DNA of 64,000 nucleotides, taken from MFD04580-c1 sp963702995. Lineage in GTDB: Bacteria > Planctomycetota > Phycisphaerae > Tepidisphaerales > Tepidisphaeraceae. The position numbers and the translations under genes were made by a program. Shown here in pieces: positions 1 to 9,863 of the stretch; within the stretch, counting starts at the first letter, position 1; every line of letters begins with the position of its first letter. The stretch covers positions 2,914,001 through 2,978,000 of the forward strand of contig OY969783.1 of assembly GCA_963702995.1 (NCBI GenBank), written 5' to 3'. The notes below the pieces were generated by a model. That model did no database searches, was not told where the DNA came from, and saw only the letters and a program-made list of their open reading frames with translations.

Positions 1-321
1 ATGATCATCGGCAACGTGACCGAAGTGGCGATCTTCTACTACTCCGAGTTCACCGGCCTGCCCGAGGGCGACCCCACGATCGATCGCCTGATCACCGCCG
101 GGACCGGCCGCGCCCGGGCGATCAGCATGACGACAATCGCCGCCATCCTCGCCCTGGCCCCCTTGGCGCTGGGGCTCGGCCAAGGCTCGGCCATGCTCCG
201 CCCGATGGCCATCGCGATCATCACCGGCCTGGCCGTGCAGCTCCCGCTGGTGCTGGTCGCCATGCCGGCGCTGCTGATGATGATGGGCATCCGCAAGCCA
301 CGGCGACGCGGCACCGCCTGA
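1..321 (+). CDS. RND efflux transporter, C-terminal fragment (5' truncated by window edge)
   Basis: The 106 residues visible match the end of an AcrB/CusA-type RND pump. A conserved stretch before the last helices (TAGTGRARAISMTTIAAIL) is followed by two hydrophobic helices at about residues 45-62 and 72-95, and a short basic cytoplasmic tail (RKPRRRGTA). RND proteins are about 1000-1100 residues, so the ATG at position 1 is almost certainly internal and the gene begins upstream of the window. Such pumps are proton-driven inner-membrane transporters that work with a periplasmic adaptor and an outer-membrane channel; neither partner is visible on this side. A complete, separate RND operon lies at 26936-33372. 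Confidence 0.8.
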   Translation: MIIGNVTEVAIFYYSEFTGLPEGDPTIDRLITAGTGRARAISMTTIAAILALAPLALGLGQGSAMLRPMAIAIITGLAVQLPLVLVAMPALLMMMGIRKPRRRGTA

Positions 322-527
322 TCGTCCGAGATAAATCTTCGTCACCTGCGCTTCGCTGGGCGCCGAACAGGCCTGGCGCCCGTCGGGTGTCGCCTACCTA
401 GTGCCGCACGTCTGTTGCTCAGCGTCTATCGCTCGACGCGACATGGGATTGCCGATACCTTTTGCGAGCATGTCCGCCGCGCGGGTGGACGCGTACCGCG
501 GATCATCAACTGACCCAACGAGCCCCC

Positions 528-1772
528 ATGGCCGACCTGCATCTACTCTCCCCCCACGGATTTCGGGCCTCCGGCGTTTATGCCGGGATTAAGACGCAGC
601 ATAAGAATGACGTTGGACTGCTCGTCTGCGAAACCGTCGCGGCGGCGGCCGCCGTCTTCACGACGAACAAGGTGATCGCGGCGCCGGTGAAGGTCGGCCA
701 GGCCCATATCGCCGGCGGCCGCCTGCGCGGGGTCGTGGTCAACGCGGGGAACGCCAACGCCTGCACGGGGCGACAGGGGGAGAAAGATGCCCTGGGCATG
801 TGCCGGATCGCGGGCGAAGTGCTGGAGGCCGAACCGGGGCAGATCCTTCCCTCGTCCACCGGGATCATCGGGCACCTGATGCCGATGGACAAAGTCGAAG
901 CGGGCATCCGCGACGCCGGGCAGTACCTGGGGAGCAGTTCGGAGCACGCGCTGCTCTTCGCCGACGCCATCCTGACAACCGACCTCACTCGCAAGGCGGC
1001 GGCGGCCCAGTTCAAGGTTGGGCGCGAGACAGTCATTGTTGCCGGCGTCTGCAAGGGGAGCGGGATGATCGGGCCGCGCATGTCACTCGCGGGCGCCACG
1101 GCCGGCAAAGGCAAGCGCGGCAAGCCGCTTCACGCGACGATGCTCGCCTACCTGACGACGGACGCGAAGATCCCCGCGCCCAAGCTGCGAGCGCTCCTTG
1201 GCGACTCATCTGAACGGAGCTTCAACGCGGTCACGGTGGACGACCACACCAGTACGAATGATACGGCCGCCATCATGGCTTCGGGCCTGGCGGGCGCGAT
1301 TGACTCGCCCGCGGCGATGAAGAAGTTCGCCGCGGCGCTGGACGAGGTCTGCCAGTCGCTCGCCTATCAGATCGCGGCCGATGGCGAAGGGGCGACGAAG
1401 GTCGTGATCATCAAGGTCAAAGGGGCGGAATCCGATTCTGATGCGAAGAAGATGGCCCGGGCGATCGCCAATTCGCCGCTGGTGAAGTGCGCCATGCACG
1501 GGAACGACCCGAACTGGGGCAGGATCGTTTCGGCGGCCGGGTTCTGCGGGGCGGCGTTCGACCCGGATCGGGCGACGCTGACGCTGCAGGGGACGATCGT
1601 CTTCCGAAACGGCCAGCCGGTGCCCTTTGACGCCGAGAAGACGAGCGCCTTACTCAAGGCGCCGCAAGTGACGGCGGAACTCTCCTGCCGATCCGGCACA
1701 GGGGAGGCGACCTGCTGGACCTGCGACCTCTCAAAAGAATACGTGACGATCAACGCCGACTACCACACATGA
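528..1772 (+). CDS. argJ: Glutamate N-acetyltransferase / amino-acid acetyltransferase ArgJ
   Basis: ArgJ moves the acetyl group from N-acetylornithine to glutamate (cyclic arginine synthesis) and in some organisms also uses acetyl-CoA. The 414-residue product has the family landmarks: VVNAGNANACTG at about 70-81, SSTGIIG at 109-115, KGSGMI at 176-181 and the autocleavage site ATML, with the nucleophile Thr at about residue 204. ATG 528 is chosen because homology starts at once (MADLHLLSPHGFRASGVYAG); an in-frame ATG at 462 would add an unrelated leader. Odd feature: in typical ArgJ the KGSGMI-x-P-x-M motif runs straight into ATML, but here about 17 Gly/Lys-rich residues (about 186-202) are inserted just before the cleavage site. 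No other arginine gene is adjacent. Confidence 0.93.
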   Translation: MADLHLLSPHGFRASGVYAGIKTQHKNDVGLLVCETVAAAAAVFTTNKVIAAPVKVGQAHIAGGRLRGVVVNAGNANACTGRQGEKDALGMCRIAGEVLEAEPGQILPSSTGIIGHLMPMDKVEAGIRDAGQYLGSSSEHALLFADAILTTDLTRKAAAAQFKVGRETVIVAGVCKGSGMIGPRMSLAGATAGKGKRGKPLHATMLAYLTTDAKIPAPKLRALLGDSSERSFNAVTVDDHTSTNDTAAIMASGLAGAIDSPAAMKKFAAALDEVCQSLAYQIAADGEGATKVVIIKVKGAESDSDAKKMARAIANSPLVKCAMHGNDPNWGRIVSAAGFCGAAFDPDRATLTLQGTIVFRNGQPVPFDAEKTSALLKAPQVTAELSCRSGTGEATCWTCDLSKEYVTINADYHT

Positions 1773-1851
1773 CGGCGCGATCGCTCCAGCGCCGCGTGCG
1801 AGAGTCGTCGATCACTGTTCCAACCCGCCAACCTGTGAAACGGGAGATGCG

Positions 1852-2247
1852 ATGAGACTGTCAAAATGGGCATTGATCCTTGGCGGCATCGGGCTGGCCG
1901 CTGGGCTGAACGACAATTCCTCGACGCGTGCGGCGCCCGCCGACGCAGCCGGGCCGGAAGCCGCGGCGACCAGCGTCACGGAGCCAACGGTCTTAAGAAC
2001 CCAGCAGTTTGAAAACGGTGAGCTGAAGCTCCCCGAAGTAGACGCCGACCGGCTCGAGGGGTTTCTCCGCGACTTGAACCAGCGGCGGGATTACGACTTT
2101 TCCCAGCACGGCCATCACCCCGGCCTGGACAACGAATATCTCACTCGCTGGGTGGGGCACGTGATGGATGAGCTGATCAGCCGCGGGTACTACGTGGACA
2201 AACATGGCGATCTTCATCGCCCCGGGGCGGTGGTGGCGACGCGGTAG
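1852..2247 (+). CDS. Small exported protein of unknown function
   Basis: A 131-residue protein with a likely signal peptide (MRLSKWALILGGIGLAAG), then an Ala/Pro-rich linker to about residue 45 and a compact polar domain. The C-terminal half carries many His, Asp and aromatic residues (FSQHGHHPGLDNEYLTRWVG). A purine-rich GGGAGA precedes the ATG. I do not recognise the family. It follows argJ by 79 bases on the same strand, but nothing suggests a functional link. The stop is 26 bases before the convergent stop of the large gene at 2274-5140. Confidence 0.55.
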   Translation: MRLSKWALILGGIGLAAGLNDNSSTRAAPADAAGPEAAATSVTEPTVLRTQQFENGELKLPEVDADRLEGFLRDLNQRRDYDFSQHGHHPGLDNEYLTRWVGHVMDELISRGYYVDKHGDLHRPGAVVATR

Positions 2248-2273
2248 CGGCGCCGGTGCGCCCGCCGCGGACG

Positions 2274-5140
2274 TCACGGGGTGGGAAGCTTGGGGCCGGC
2301 GGCGTCGGGGGCCGGCGGCTCGGCCGACGGCGCCGTGGTCGGTTGAGTGGCCGGGTGGGCCAGGTCGTCCAGGATCGAACTGCCGAGTGTCGCAACCATG
2401 GGCGTCGAATCCTTCGCCAGCACCGCGGCGACGGGCTTGGCGATTTCGGGCGGCATCTCCGTCGCGCCGACGCCGGCGAGGATACGGACCTCCCAGTTGG
2501 GGGCGGCCGCGAGCTTCAGCAGTTTCGCCTGCGCGTCGCCCGCGGGGCCGACGCGGGCGTCGGTATATTCGGCCCAGCCGGCGACATCGGGGATTGGGTC
2601 CGATTTCATCTTTTGAAGCTGGTCGGTCAGCTCTGAGGAAAGGGCCAGGATGTCCCCCTGCCCTTCGGCCTTAGGCTGCCGGGCCAACACGATGTGCGCA
2701 GCCATGGTGTCGATCGTCAGCATTTTGGAGCTCGGAAGCCCGGTCAGCCCTTCCAGGGCCTTCTTACGCTGAATGAGGTCGTTCATGGCGGCGCTGGTAC
2801 GGACGAACCGCTTGTCGAACTGGCGAATCAGTCCGGCCGGGCCGGGAACGGCGTGGCCGGCGACGAGCGTGGGGTTGGTGATCACCTTCGCCTCGACCGT
2901 CAGCGTCCCCGCGGGCTTCTCGCGCAGCACGTTCACCATTTTCCCCTGGTCGATCTCGATGGTTTGGGTGCAATTGGTCCGTGCCTTCAGCACCATCGCA
3001 TTGGCGATGCGGTCGTAAGCGGCCGTGGGGAAGCTGCGGGTGCTCACGTCCAACGTCCCGATCTCGGCCGTGAACCAGAGGTCCTGCGAGATGGTGCCGC
3101 CGGGCCCGATCGAGATGTCATAGTTGCTGATGTTCTGGATCGTCACCCGCGCCATCAGCGGCTCGCCCACGTGATAGGCCGCCTTGGGGGACTGCCGAAC
3201 CGAGTCCCATGGCTGGACCGTGACAATATAGAACTTGCCGGGCCCGCCGGTGTTGGTCGGCGTCTCGGCGATGCGGACCCAGTCCTGGATCGGCTGGTGC
3301 TCGGGCTCGCGCGTGCGGGTCAGCTCCGCGGCGATGGCGGCGCTCATCGGCGGCCGTTCGGGGTCGAGCTTGCGATCCTTCAGTGCCGCCGATAGCAGCG
3401 CCGCGACCAGGCCGGTCGGGTTTCGCCCGAGAAGGCGGCGGCCGATGTCGTCCGCCACACGGATATTCAGCTCCTGATCGCCTGGGGTCACGGCGTCCTT
3501 GGAAGACTCAACCCGCACGACAACCGGCCGCGTGGACGGGCCACTCGTCGGCTGGGCCATCTTGACCATGCCGCGTGCCGTCATTCGCAGAATGCCCAGC
3601 TTCGCGAGCGGGTCGCGCTCCTGGATTGACGCCAGCGCCTTGTACGCCTCCTGCGGGTGGTCGCTCACCAGGTCAAGCCAGCCTTGCAGGCGGATGGCGG
3701 TCGTGTCGTTCGGCGGCAGCACTTCTCGAATAGCGCCAACCCATCGCGACGCCTCATCCGGCGCTTCCTGAAAGTAGATCTGAAACCAGGCGAGGTCGGT
3801 CATCGCGGCGACAAAGGCGTCGCGAACCGCCGGCGTGGCCTTCCCCTGCTTGATGCGATTGACCGATGCGGTCAAGAAATCGCCGTTCTTGATGTCGGCG
3901 TCTTCTCCGGGCGCCGGGGGCGTCGCGGGGGCGGAGGTCGGCGCGGCCGAGCCCGTTCCGGCAGGCCGAGACGAAGGAGCGGCCGCGATCCGCGCGGCCC
4001 AGGATCCGCTTTGCCGCGGCCGACGCGCGGGTCGTGAAGACCGTCTGGGCAACAGACAACTCCTGGTCGTAGGCGACGGCCTGCCCCAGCACGCGGTGGA
4101 AGGCGAGCTTCATGAACCAGGCATCGGGGTCGGTCGGGTTCGCCTCGAGTACCTTACTGGTGATCTGGTCCGCCTCGGGCCCGTGGCCGGCGATGTAGAG
4201 CTGCGTCGCGTAGTCGAGGAACGCGGAGGGCTCCAGGGTCGCCCCCTCGCGCGACGCGAGGTTGAAGGTCGCGCGAAACCAGTCGAGCGACCCTTCGGCG
4301 ATGCCCGCCTCGGCAAGCTGGTTGGCGAGCTCCTGCGTGATGCTGAACTGGGTCGGGTTGCAGCGGATCATCGCGATCAGCGTCTGAACGCGCGTGCAGC
4401 GGGGTGCCGCTGGCCGAGATCAGGTCGTACTCGAGCCGTCGCGCCTGCATATCGAGGGGGTTGAGCTGCACCGCCTGCTGGACCATGCCGATCGCCTGCT
4501 TCTGGCTTCGCTCCATGAGCAGCGGCACCGACGCGACCGCCGCGTGAGCGCGAACTTCCGCGGGGATGGCGGGGCGATCCACCACCGACTTCAGGTATCT
4601 CACCCGCTCGTCGATCGTCTCCATGCGCGAGAGGTACAGGTCGATGAGCTGGGCCTGGGCGACCGGGTCCTTATGAAGGCCAACGCGTTCGAGCGTCTTG
4701 TTGTAGTTCTCCAGCGAATTGATCATCCCGTCCGGGTCATTCAACTGCCGCATCGCTTCGGCCAGAAGCCGGGGGTATCGCGGCTCGTCGAGATTGAGCT
4801 GCGCGGCGGCCGTCAGCAGCACGGCGCTCTGCCGCCACCGGGCCGCCGTCACCGGCCCGCCGGTCTGTAGGACGGCCTGCGCGGCCTGGGCGAACTTCGT
4901 CGCCAACTGCACCTGGCCGTCGGCCAGTTCCTCGCGGGAGATCGCCTGGGACGGGGCTTTCGGCGGCGCGACAGCGCCGGCCGGTGCCTGGGCTGCGGCG
5001 GTGGGGCACAGAGCGGCGGTGGAGCAAAGCGTCGCCCCCGTCGGCAGAATCGCGACCGCGAAAGCAATCGCCCGCTGACCGAGCGATCGCCGCGAGCCCG
5101 ATCGTCCGGTGATCTTTAGAGTTGGAGTTGAACGCTTCAT
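2274..5140 (-). CDS. Large exported TPR-like repeat protein, broken by two apparent frameshifts
   Basis: Three overlapping reading frames join into one protein of about 950 residues. The start at 5140 (MKRSTPTLKITGRSGS) gives a basic N-terminus and a hydrophobic export signal ending near AAAQA. The first frame then shows helical repeats typical of TPR proteins (for example LLAEAMRQLNDPDGMINSLE). Near 4395 coding continues in a second frame (QTLIAMIRCNPTQFSITQEL), and near 4000-4020 in a third (ARIAAAPSSRPAGTG), ending at 2274. The middle has paired helices and the C-terminal third looks beta-rich. Coding quality is good on both sides of each break, so single-base errors are more likely than decay. 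Probable role: an envelope scaffold; function unknown. Confidence 0.6.
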
Positions 5141-5640
5141 GTCCGCAATCCTCAATTTCGGCCGCCCCGGCGGCGTCCGGCCGTGCGCGGCGGGAAAGTC
5201 ATTTGCCCGCTCGCACAAGCTTTTGCAGGGAAAGGCAGTTCCAGGAGGCCGCCGCCGACTGCCTGCGCGGCGTGGCGCAATCATATCGTCTGACCGGGTG
5301 AAAGGGGTCAGGGCGGAATCGCCGCCACGCATTATCGGCATCAGATCCAAGGAAATATCGGGTTGGCCCGCGAATAAGTGCCGCCGCCGCACTCACGGGC
5401 GGCACGTCCGGTGCCTGGGCCCGGTCCCTGGTTTCTTCCGCAACAGAGAAACGCACCCGTTATGGCGAGCCGGCATTTTCCTGTTCCCTAATTCATTAAG
5501 TTTGTATAAAGTATTTGGAAAGGTTTGACGAATTCCCTGTTGAACGTGTCTCAATGGGCTGCGCACGAGCAAAACCATGCCCGCGTCGCCCGACCGCAGC
5601 CCGCTGATCGCTCTCCAACCGCGATTCGGGAGGCTAAGCT
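5141..5640. other. 500-bp intergenic region with an AT-rich patch
   Basis: I see no convincing gene here. The stretch separates the start of the minus-strand TPR-like gene from a small plus-strand gene and should hold both promoters. Between about 5475 and 5535 composition drops sharply to AT-rich DNA (attcattaag, tttgtataaagtatttgg), which stands out in this GC-rich window and fits a promoter, with TATAAA as a possible -10. An AAAGGGGTCAGG run near 5300 loosely resembles the repeat at 9811. Confidence 0.35.
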
Positions 5641-5862
5641 ATGCGGTTCTATGCAGTTATAGCCCTCATGACGCTCATGACCTGTGGCGGTTACTACCGG
5701 TGTCGGATCGACGCCGGCGCCGAACGCGTTCGGCGGACCCTCCTCGACCGGCCGATTTCGTCACCGCGGCCGGGCGAGGCGCCCCTCGCCCGAATCGAGG
5801 CCGACCGCAAGCTGCTCCATCAGCTTGAGCACGAGTTCCCCATGCTCTTCCCCCGAACCTGA
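5641..5862 (+). CDS. Small exported protein, unknown function
   Basis: A 73-residue reading frame with a hydrophobic N-terminus (MRFYAVIALMTLMTCGGYYR) that could be a signal peptide or, with the Cys at 15, a lipoprotein signal. The rest is charged and helical (LARIEADRKLLHQLEHEF). A good ribosome-binding site, GGGAGG at about 5628-5633, sits a normal distance before the ATG, the main reason for accepting it. I do not recognise the family. The AT-rich patch just upstream could be its promoter. Confidence 0.45.
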   Translation: MRFYAVIALMTLMTCGGYYRCRIDAGAERVRRTLLDRPISSPRPGEAPLARIEADRKLLHQLEHEFPMLFPRT

Positions 5863-6056
5863 AGCCTCCACGCCTGATAGTCAGGCAACGTGAGGCCCCG
5901 ATCGCGCAAACGGATCTCCGCCGCTGACTGCGACCGCCCCCGGAGGCGCAGGCTTCCTTTCTCACAACTTTTTTTCACGCTGAGAACCGCCGCCGCACGC
6001 CTTCGACGGCAGCGCGGCAGGGTTCAGTGATTGGCGCAACGACGGGGGGGATCCTC

Positions 6057-6423
6057 TTACCGGGCAAGAAGCTCCAGAGTGACGGCCGCGACAAACGCAA
6101 ACGCGGCGAGTAGCGCAGGCCCCACGAAAGACGTCATCGAACATTCTGGACCGACGATAGCCGCCAATCGCAAGCGACGTCAGCGTGACCTGGGCGACGG
6201 CGAACGCGGCGACGGCGGCCGCCCGCACCGCCCAAACTGACATGGTGATGCGGCTGGCCCGGTCGGGCCCACCGCGGCTGGGCGTAAAATCGACCACATC
6301 TCCCGCCAGGTCCATCGAGTTGTCCCACGCCCAGATCGCCAGCACGACCAGACAGACGCCGATCAGCAACCCGGAGAGGATGGTCGATAACGGCCTCAGT
6401 CGGCGTCTTCGCATCGGGGCCAC
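6057..6423 (-). CDS. Small integral membrane protein, probable frameshift near its end
   Basis: The N-terminal part has a basic start (MAPMRRRRLRPLS) and two clear membrane helices (LLIGVCLVVLAIWAW; AAAVAAFAVAQVTLTSLAIG). The original frame then turns Cys/Arg-rich and implausible. Switching frame near 6130 gives a third helix (MTSFVGPALLAAFAFVAAVT) and a stop at 6057, so a three-helix protein of about 120 residues is the better model. The alternative is a 153-residue product ending at 5962. Function unknown; it lies between other small membrane and TPR-like proteins on the same strand. Confidence 0.4.
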
Positions 6424-6665
6424 TCACTCGATAAATGTTCGGCTCGGTCGTTCTCCGCTTACCCTCTTGAACTGTCGGACGTAGACCTTGTGTCGAAATG
6501 GGCGACTCCCGCGGCCGATCCGCCCTTTTCGGGTTCGCGGTCGCGGCGACCGCCCAACGTGCCTGCGGGATGTCCGGCGCACCCAGCTCGTGCCGCCGAG
6601 CGCACCGGCGGGACATTGCAACTCGTCGGTGTCGGTCAAAAACTCGCGGCCGACGGCACACACAG

Positions 6666-7493
6666 CTATTCCTCGGCCCTGCCGGCCCGCTTGCCTGCCC
6701 AAAGCTCCGCGAGCACCGGGCGATCGGCCGCGAGCCGTGACGGGTCTGCCAGCAGTTCCGCGCGGCGGCGGAGCCAGGTCGCGCAGTCGGGACGGCCGAT
6801 TCGACCGGCCGCCACAGCCAGTAGCGCCTGAACCCGCGCGGCGGCCTCCGCCGGCATGAGCTCCGCGAGCTCCACCTTGCTCATCATGTGTGCCATCATC
6901 GCGGGCCAGGCGCCGGTGCGGGACTCATAGTCGAGTTGAATGAGCAGGAGCTTCAGGACCTCGTTGAGCGACAATCGCTGATCGTAGAGTCGGGAGAGGG
7001 CATCATAGGCCCCCTGAAGGTCCCCCAGTTCAAGCATCGAATCGGCCAGGATGAGCCGCGTCGGGCGGCCGATCGAATCAAGCGGCCCCAGGCGCTGGGA
7101 AAGGACCGCCTGACACAGCATCGCGGCCTCGCGCCAGCGGCGCTGCGTGTGCCGAAGCAGCGCCAGGCTATGAAGGGCCGAGAGCTTCCCCGACCGAAAG
7201 ATCGAGAACGCCTGCAGCGACTTCGCGAGCGCCGTCTCGGCCTCGTCGAATTGGCCGGAGGCGATCAGGCCGGGCACGTCGGTGGCGACCTGGCGGCCTT
7301 TATCGCTTGCCCAGGTGAGCGCCAGCCAGACCCCGCCGATGACGACGAAAAGGATGGTGCCGTCCATCTGGGGCGCGACGATCGGACGGACCAGGATCGC
7401 GGCGATGACGGCGGCCCCCATCACGCTTCGGATCAGCGCCGCGATCAGCAGGTCGCGGCGGAACCGCGCAATGGCGTCGGCGGCGGAGAACAT
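6666..7493 (-). CDS. Membrane-anchored TPR-like protein
   Basis: About 275 residues. Two hydrophobic segments near the N-terminus (LLIAALIRSVMGAAVIAAIL and ILFVVIGGVWLALTW) form a hairpin anchor, and the rest is a soluble helical solenoid with TPR-like pairs (FDEAETALAKSLQAF, RWREAAMLCQAVLSQ, GDLQGAYDALSRLYDQ). ATG 7493 is preferred to a TTG at 7535 because it leaves a short tail before the first helix. It resembles the next gene (7668-8693) in plan: N-terminal membrane pair, then workload-like repeats. The two are probably diverged paralogues. Function unknown; likely a protein-interaction platform at the inner membrane. Confidence 0.6.
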   Translation of the reverse strand: MFSAADAIARFRRDLLIAALIRSVMGAAVIAAILVRPIVAPQMDGTILFVVIGGVWLALTWASDKGRQVATDVPGLIASGQFDEAETALAKSLQAFSIFRSGKLSALHSLALLRHTQRRWREAAMLCQAVLSQRLGPLDSIGRPTRLILADSMLELGDLQGAYDALSRLYDQRLSLNEVLKLLLIQLDYESRTGAWPAMMAHMMSKVELAELMPAEAAARVQALLAVAAGRIGRPDCATWLRRRAELLADPSRLAADRPVLAELWAGKRAGRAEE

Positions 7494-7667
7494 GTTGCCC
7501 GGCTTTTCGATGGTGGCGGTAATCCCGATTTGCAAAGCGGCTCGATTCTAATCGTAACTGGGTGAGGTTTCGGGCCCCGAGGTCAGGGGTTCGCGTCTTG
7601 ATTCCCCATAATGATCGCCTTGTGGATGGCGATCGGCGGCCCGCCAGGCCTCAGCGTGGCATCGTCA

Positions 7668-8693
7668 TCACGCGGCCTCTGGCGGCGCGAACGCCGGCCG
7701 ATACTTCTCCTTCAGCTTCCCTACCTCCGGGAAACGCCGAAACAACTCCGGCGGCGGCGCAAGAAGCGTCGCGTTCTCATATGCCGCCTGGGCGTCGGCC
7801 GCCCGGCCGACCAGATCGTAAGCCCGGGCGACCAGCACCCACGCGTCGGCGCTCCGATGGCCTAATTGATCCCGAATGACCGTCCCGTGCTTCTCGAACG
7901 TTTCGATCGCCTCGTGCGGGTGCCCGGTCTTCACGTCGCGGTAGAGCTCGACCAGGGCAAGCCCGGCGGTATCGACGCCCTGCCCCGTCGCGGCCGCCCT
8001 GCGCATTTCGCTGATGGCCCGGTCCGCATCGAACAAATGGTCTTCCCGCAGCATCGCCATCGCCCTCCCGACGCGCAGGGCGAACTCCGAAGAGGGGTCG
8101 AGCCCTCCCTGCTCGAGCAGGTAGTCGTGGACCAGGATCGCGTCGGCGAATCGATGATATCGAGCGAGGACCGAGGCGAGCAAGATCAGGGCCTGGGCCC
8201 GCATGGAATGGGACTGCGTTTCCCCGTCCAGGTATCCGGTGAGCTTCATCGCGGCGTCGGGCCAGCGGCGCAACTGCACGAGCTCGGTGATCGCGGTCAA
8301 GGTCTGCTGTTCCCCTCGGACCCGACGAATGAGCAGAGAAGTCATCACCGAAAGGCTGATCATCAGGACGCCGGTCGTCACGGCGGCGACGACCTTCATT
8401 CCGTTTGTCAGTTGGGACGAGAGTGTCCCGATGAGCAACATGAGCAGGAGGAACGCCCCCATGGCGAACCAGAGCCGAGGCGTCTGCCGAACAGGCTCAC
8501 TGGTTTCGAGGAGCGCGGCGACGTCTGGGAACGGGGCGGCCGGGGGCGGCGCGACCCCTTGCATAAAACCTTGCGGTAACGGCCCAAACCCGGTTGACGG
8601 CCCCCCCGCCGCACGAGACGGAAGCGGCGGCGGGCGGGGAGGGGTACGCTGCGCGTCGTCGGGGAGGGGCGAAGGCGAGGTGGGTTCGGTCAC
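7668..8693 (-). CDS. Membrane-anchored TPR-like protein with proline-rich N-terminus
   Basis: 341 residues starting at a GTG. A Pro-rich disordered segment (about residues 1-50) is followed by two membrane helices (LWFAMGAFLLLMLLIGTLSS and VVAAVTTGVLMISLSVMTSL) and a helical repeat domain (RWPDAAMKLTGYLDGET, HRFADAILVHDYLLEQGG, PHEAIETFEKHGTVI). The layout matches the neighbour at 6666-7493, 174 bases downstream on the same strand, suggesting a tandem pair. Possible scaffold function; no catalytic motif seen. The GTG start lacks an obvious ribosome-binding site, so the true start may differ slightly. Confidence 0.6.
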   Translation of the reverse strand: MTEPTSPSPLPDDAQRTPPRPPPLPSRAAGGPSTGFGPLPQGFMQGVAPPPAAPFPDVAALLETSEPVRQTPRLWFAMGAFLLLMLLIGTLSSQLTNGMKVVAAVTTGVLMISLSVMTSLLIRRVRGEQQTLTAITELVQLRRWPDAAMKLTGYLDGETQSHSMRAQALILLASVLARYHRFADAILVHDYLLEQGGLDPSSEFALRVGRAMAMLREDHLFDADRAISEMRRAAATGQGVDTAGLALVELYRDVKTGHPHEAIETFEKHGTVIRDQLGHRSADAWVLVARAYDLVGRAADAQAAYENATLLAPPPELFRRFPEVGKLKEKYRPAFAPPEAA

Positions 8694-8784
8694 TTGTATG
8701 TGATTCTAGACATCCAGAGAGGGATTGAAAGCACCCCTCCTCGATTCAGACGTGCTCGGCGGCCGCGACAGGTCGCGTGCCCGG

Positions 8785-9798
8785 TTAAGGCCTCAATGCC
8801 GCGGCGAGCTGTTGGAAGATAAGCGAGACGTTGACGTTCGCGTCGAGATAGAACTCCGCCCGGGCGACGGCGTCGATCGCGGCGCAGGCCCGTTCCAGGA
8901 ATGACGGATCGGTGGTCTGAGCCATCTTCTGTCGCGTGTGCTCCGCGGCGAGACGGAGGTACAGGGTGAGGCCGGCACGCTTGGCCTGGTCTTCGCTACC
9001 CAACTCGTCTCGCTCCATCTGCTTCTTGGCGAAATCGTCGGCCGCCTGCTTGAACCAGGCAGGAAGTTCGTCGGAGGGCCGCCCGGAAAGGATGCCGTCC
9101 ATCTGGGCGACCAGATCCTCCGCCGGCCCGATGACGTCGTCCTCCACCCACCGCAGCGCAACCCCCAGCGACCCATCGGCCAAGGCCGCGGCCCGTTCGG
9201 CGACGGCCGGTGCGATGGCGCGAGCGATGAGTTCGCGGACGACCACAGCATCCCGCAGCGCCGCGAAACGAATGACCTGCGTCCGGCTTCGGATCGTCGG
9301 CAGCAGAGCGCCGAGCTGATCGGTGACGAGGATGATGAGCGTCCGGCCCGCCGGTTCTTCCAGCGTCTTGAGCATTGAGTTCTGGGCGTGGCTGTTCATC
9401 GTTTCGGCCTGCTCGACGATGAACACCTTTCCCCGGCCCATCACGGCCTTGCGGCCGGCCGGCTCGACCAGCTCGGGGACGATCACCTTGATCGACAGGT
9501 CGATCGCCTTAGACGTGCCCGTCTTGTCGTGGAAGCGAATCAGTTCGCGGGTGACGATGTGCAGGTCGGGATGATTGCCGCTCGGAAGGAGCGTGCAGCT
9601 CGGGCATGTCCCGCACGGGGTCGCGCCCGACGGGCGCTCGCAAAGGAACACGCCGGCCAGCGCGCGGGCCGCCGTCCCCTTCCCGACACCAACGGGGCCG
9701 GAAAAGATCAGCCCGTGCGGCAGCCGATCCGCCTGGATCGCCCGCCGAAGCGACCCAATCGCCTCCTCCTGCCCGAAAATGTCATCCAGCCTCAACAT
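8785..9798 (-). CDS. holB: DNA polymerase III clamp-loader subunit delta'
   Basis: A DnaX/HolB-type AAA+ protein of 337 residues. It opens with LDDIFGQEEAIGSLRRAI, the usual start of delta' and tau/gamma. A P-loop (GPVGVGKGT) and a four-Cys zinc module (CERPSGATPCGTCPSC) follow, then SRTQVIRF, the clamp-loader SRC-like region. Length fits HolB (about 330) rather than DnaX. In the clamp loader, delta' helps load the sliding clamp at replication primers. ATG 9798 is preferred to a GTG at 9810. It lies just downstream of tmk, the tmk-holB arrangement found in many bacteria. The short gap between them contains the dispersed 28-bp motif at 9811-9838. Confidence 0.88.
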   Translation of the reverse strand: MLRLDDIFGQEEAIGSLRRAIQADRLPHGLIFSGPVGVGKGTAARALAGVFLCERPSGATPCGTCPSCTLLPSGNHPDLHIVTRELIRFHDKTGTSKAIDLSIKVIVPELVEPAGRKAVMGRGKVFIVEQAETMNSHAQNSMLKTLEEPAGRTLIILVTDQLGALLPTIRSRTQVIRFAALRDAVVVRELIARAIAPAVAERAAALADGSLGVALRWVEDDVIGPAEDLVAQMDGILSGRPSDELPAWFKQAADDFAKKQMERDELGSEDQAKRAGLTLYLRLAAEHTRQKMAQTTDPSFLERACAAIDAVARAEFYLDANVNVSLIFQQLAAALRP

Positions 9799-9810
9799 CA
9801 CTCGCAACAC

Positions 9811-9838
9811 GTAAAAGGGTCAGAAGGTATTTCGCGGC
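9811..9838 (+). repeat. 28-bp dispersed motif, copy 1
   Basis: The element begins gtaaaagggtcagaaggtat and continues ttcgcggc. It recurs in the opposite orientation at 35451-35478 with 27 of 28 bases identical. A weaker relative (tgaaagagtcagaaggtgat) occurs at about 18472-18492. It occupies the gap between tmk and holB. Motifs built on GGGTCAG are common in sequences left by REP-associated transposases, but no transposase is in the window. Confidence 0.6.
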
Positions 9839-9863
9839 GCCTCTCCGGCTTCGCGGCTGCCGA

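Noticed and set aside
2694..3395. Long plus-strand frame (233 codons) opposite the TPR-like gene
   Set aside because: It has the Arg/Gly/His-rich composition of an antisense shadow, while the minus strand reads as a coherent protein across the same bases.
4390..4400. Programmed ribosomal frameshifting in the TPR-like gene
   Set aside because: No slippery heptamer or downstream pseudoknot was seen at the break, and many other genes have similar breaks.
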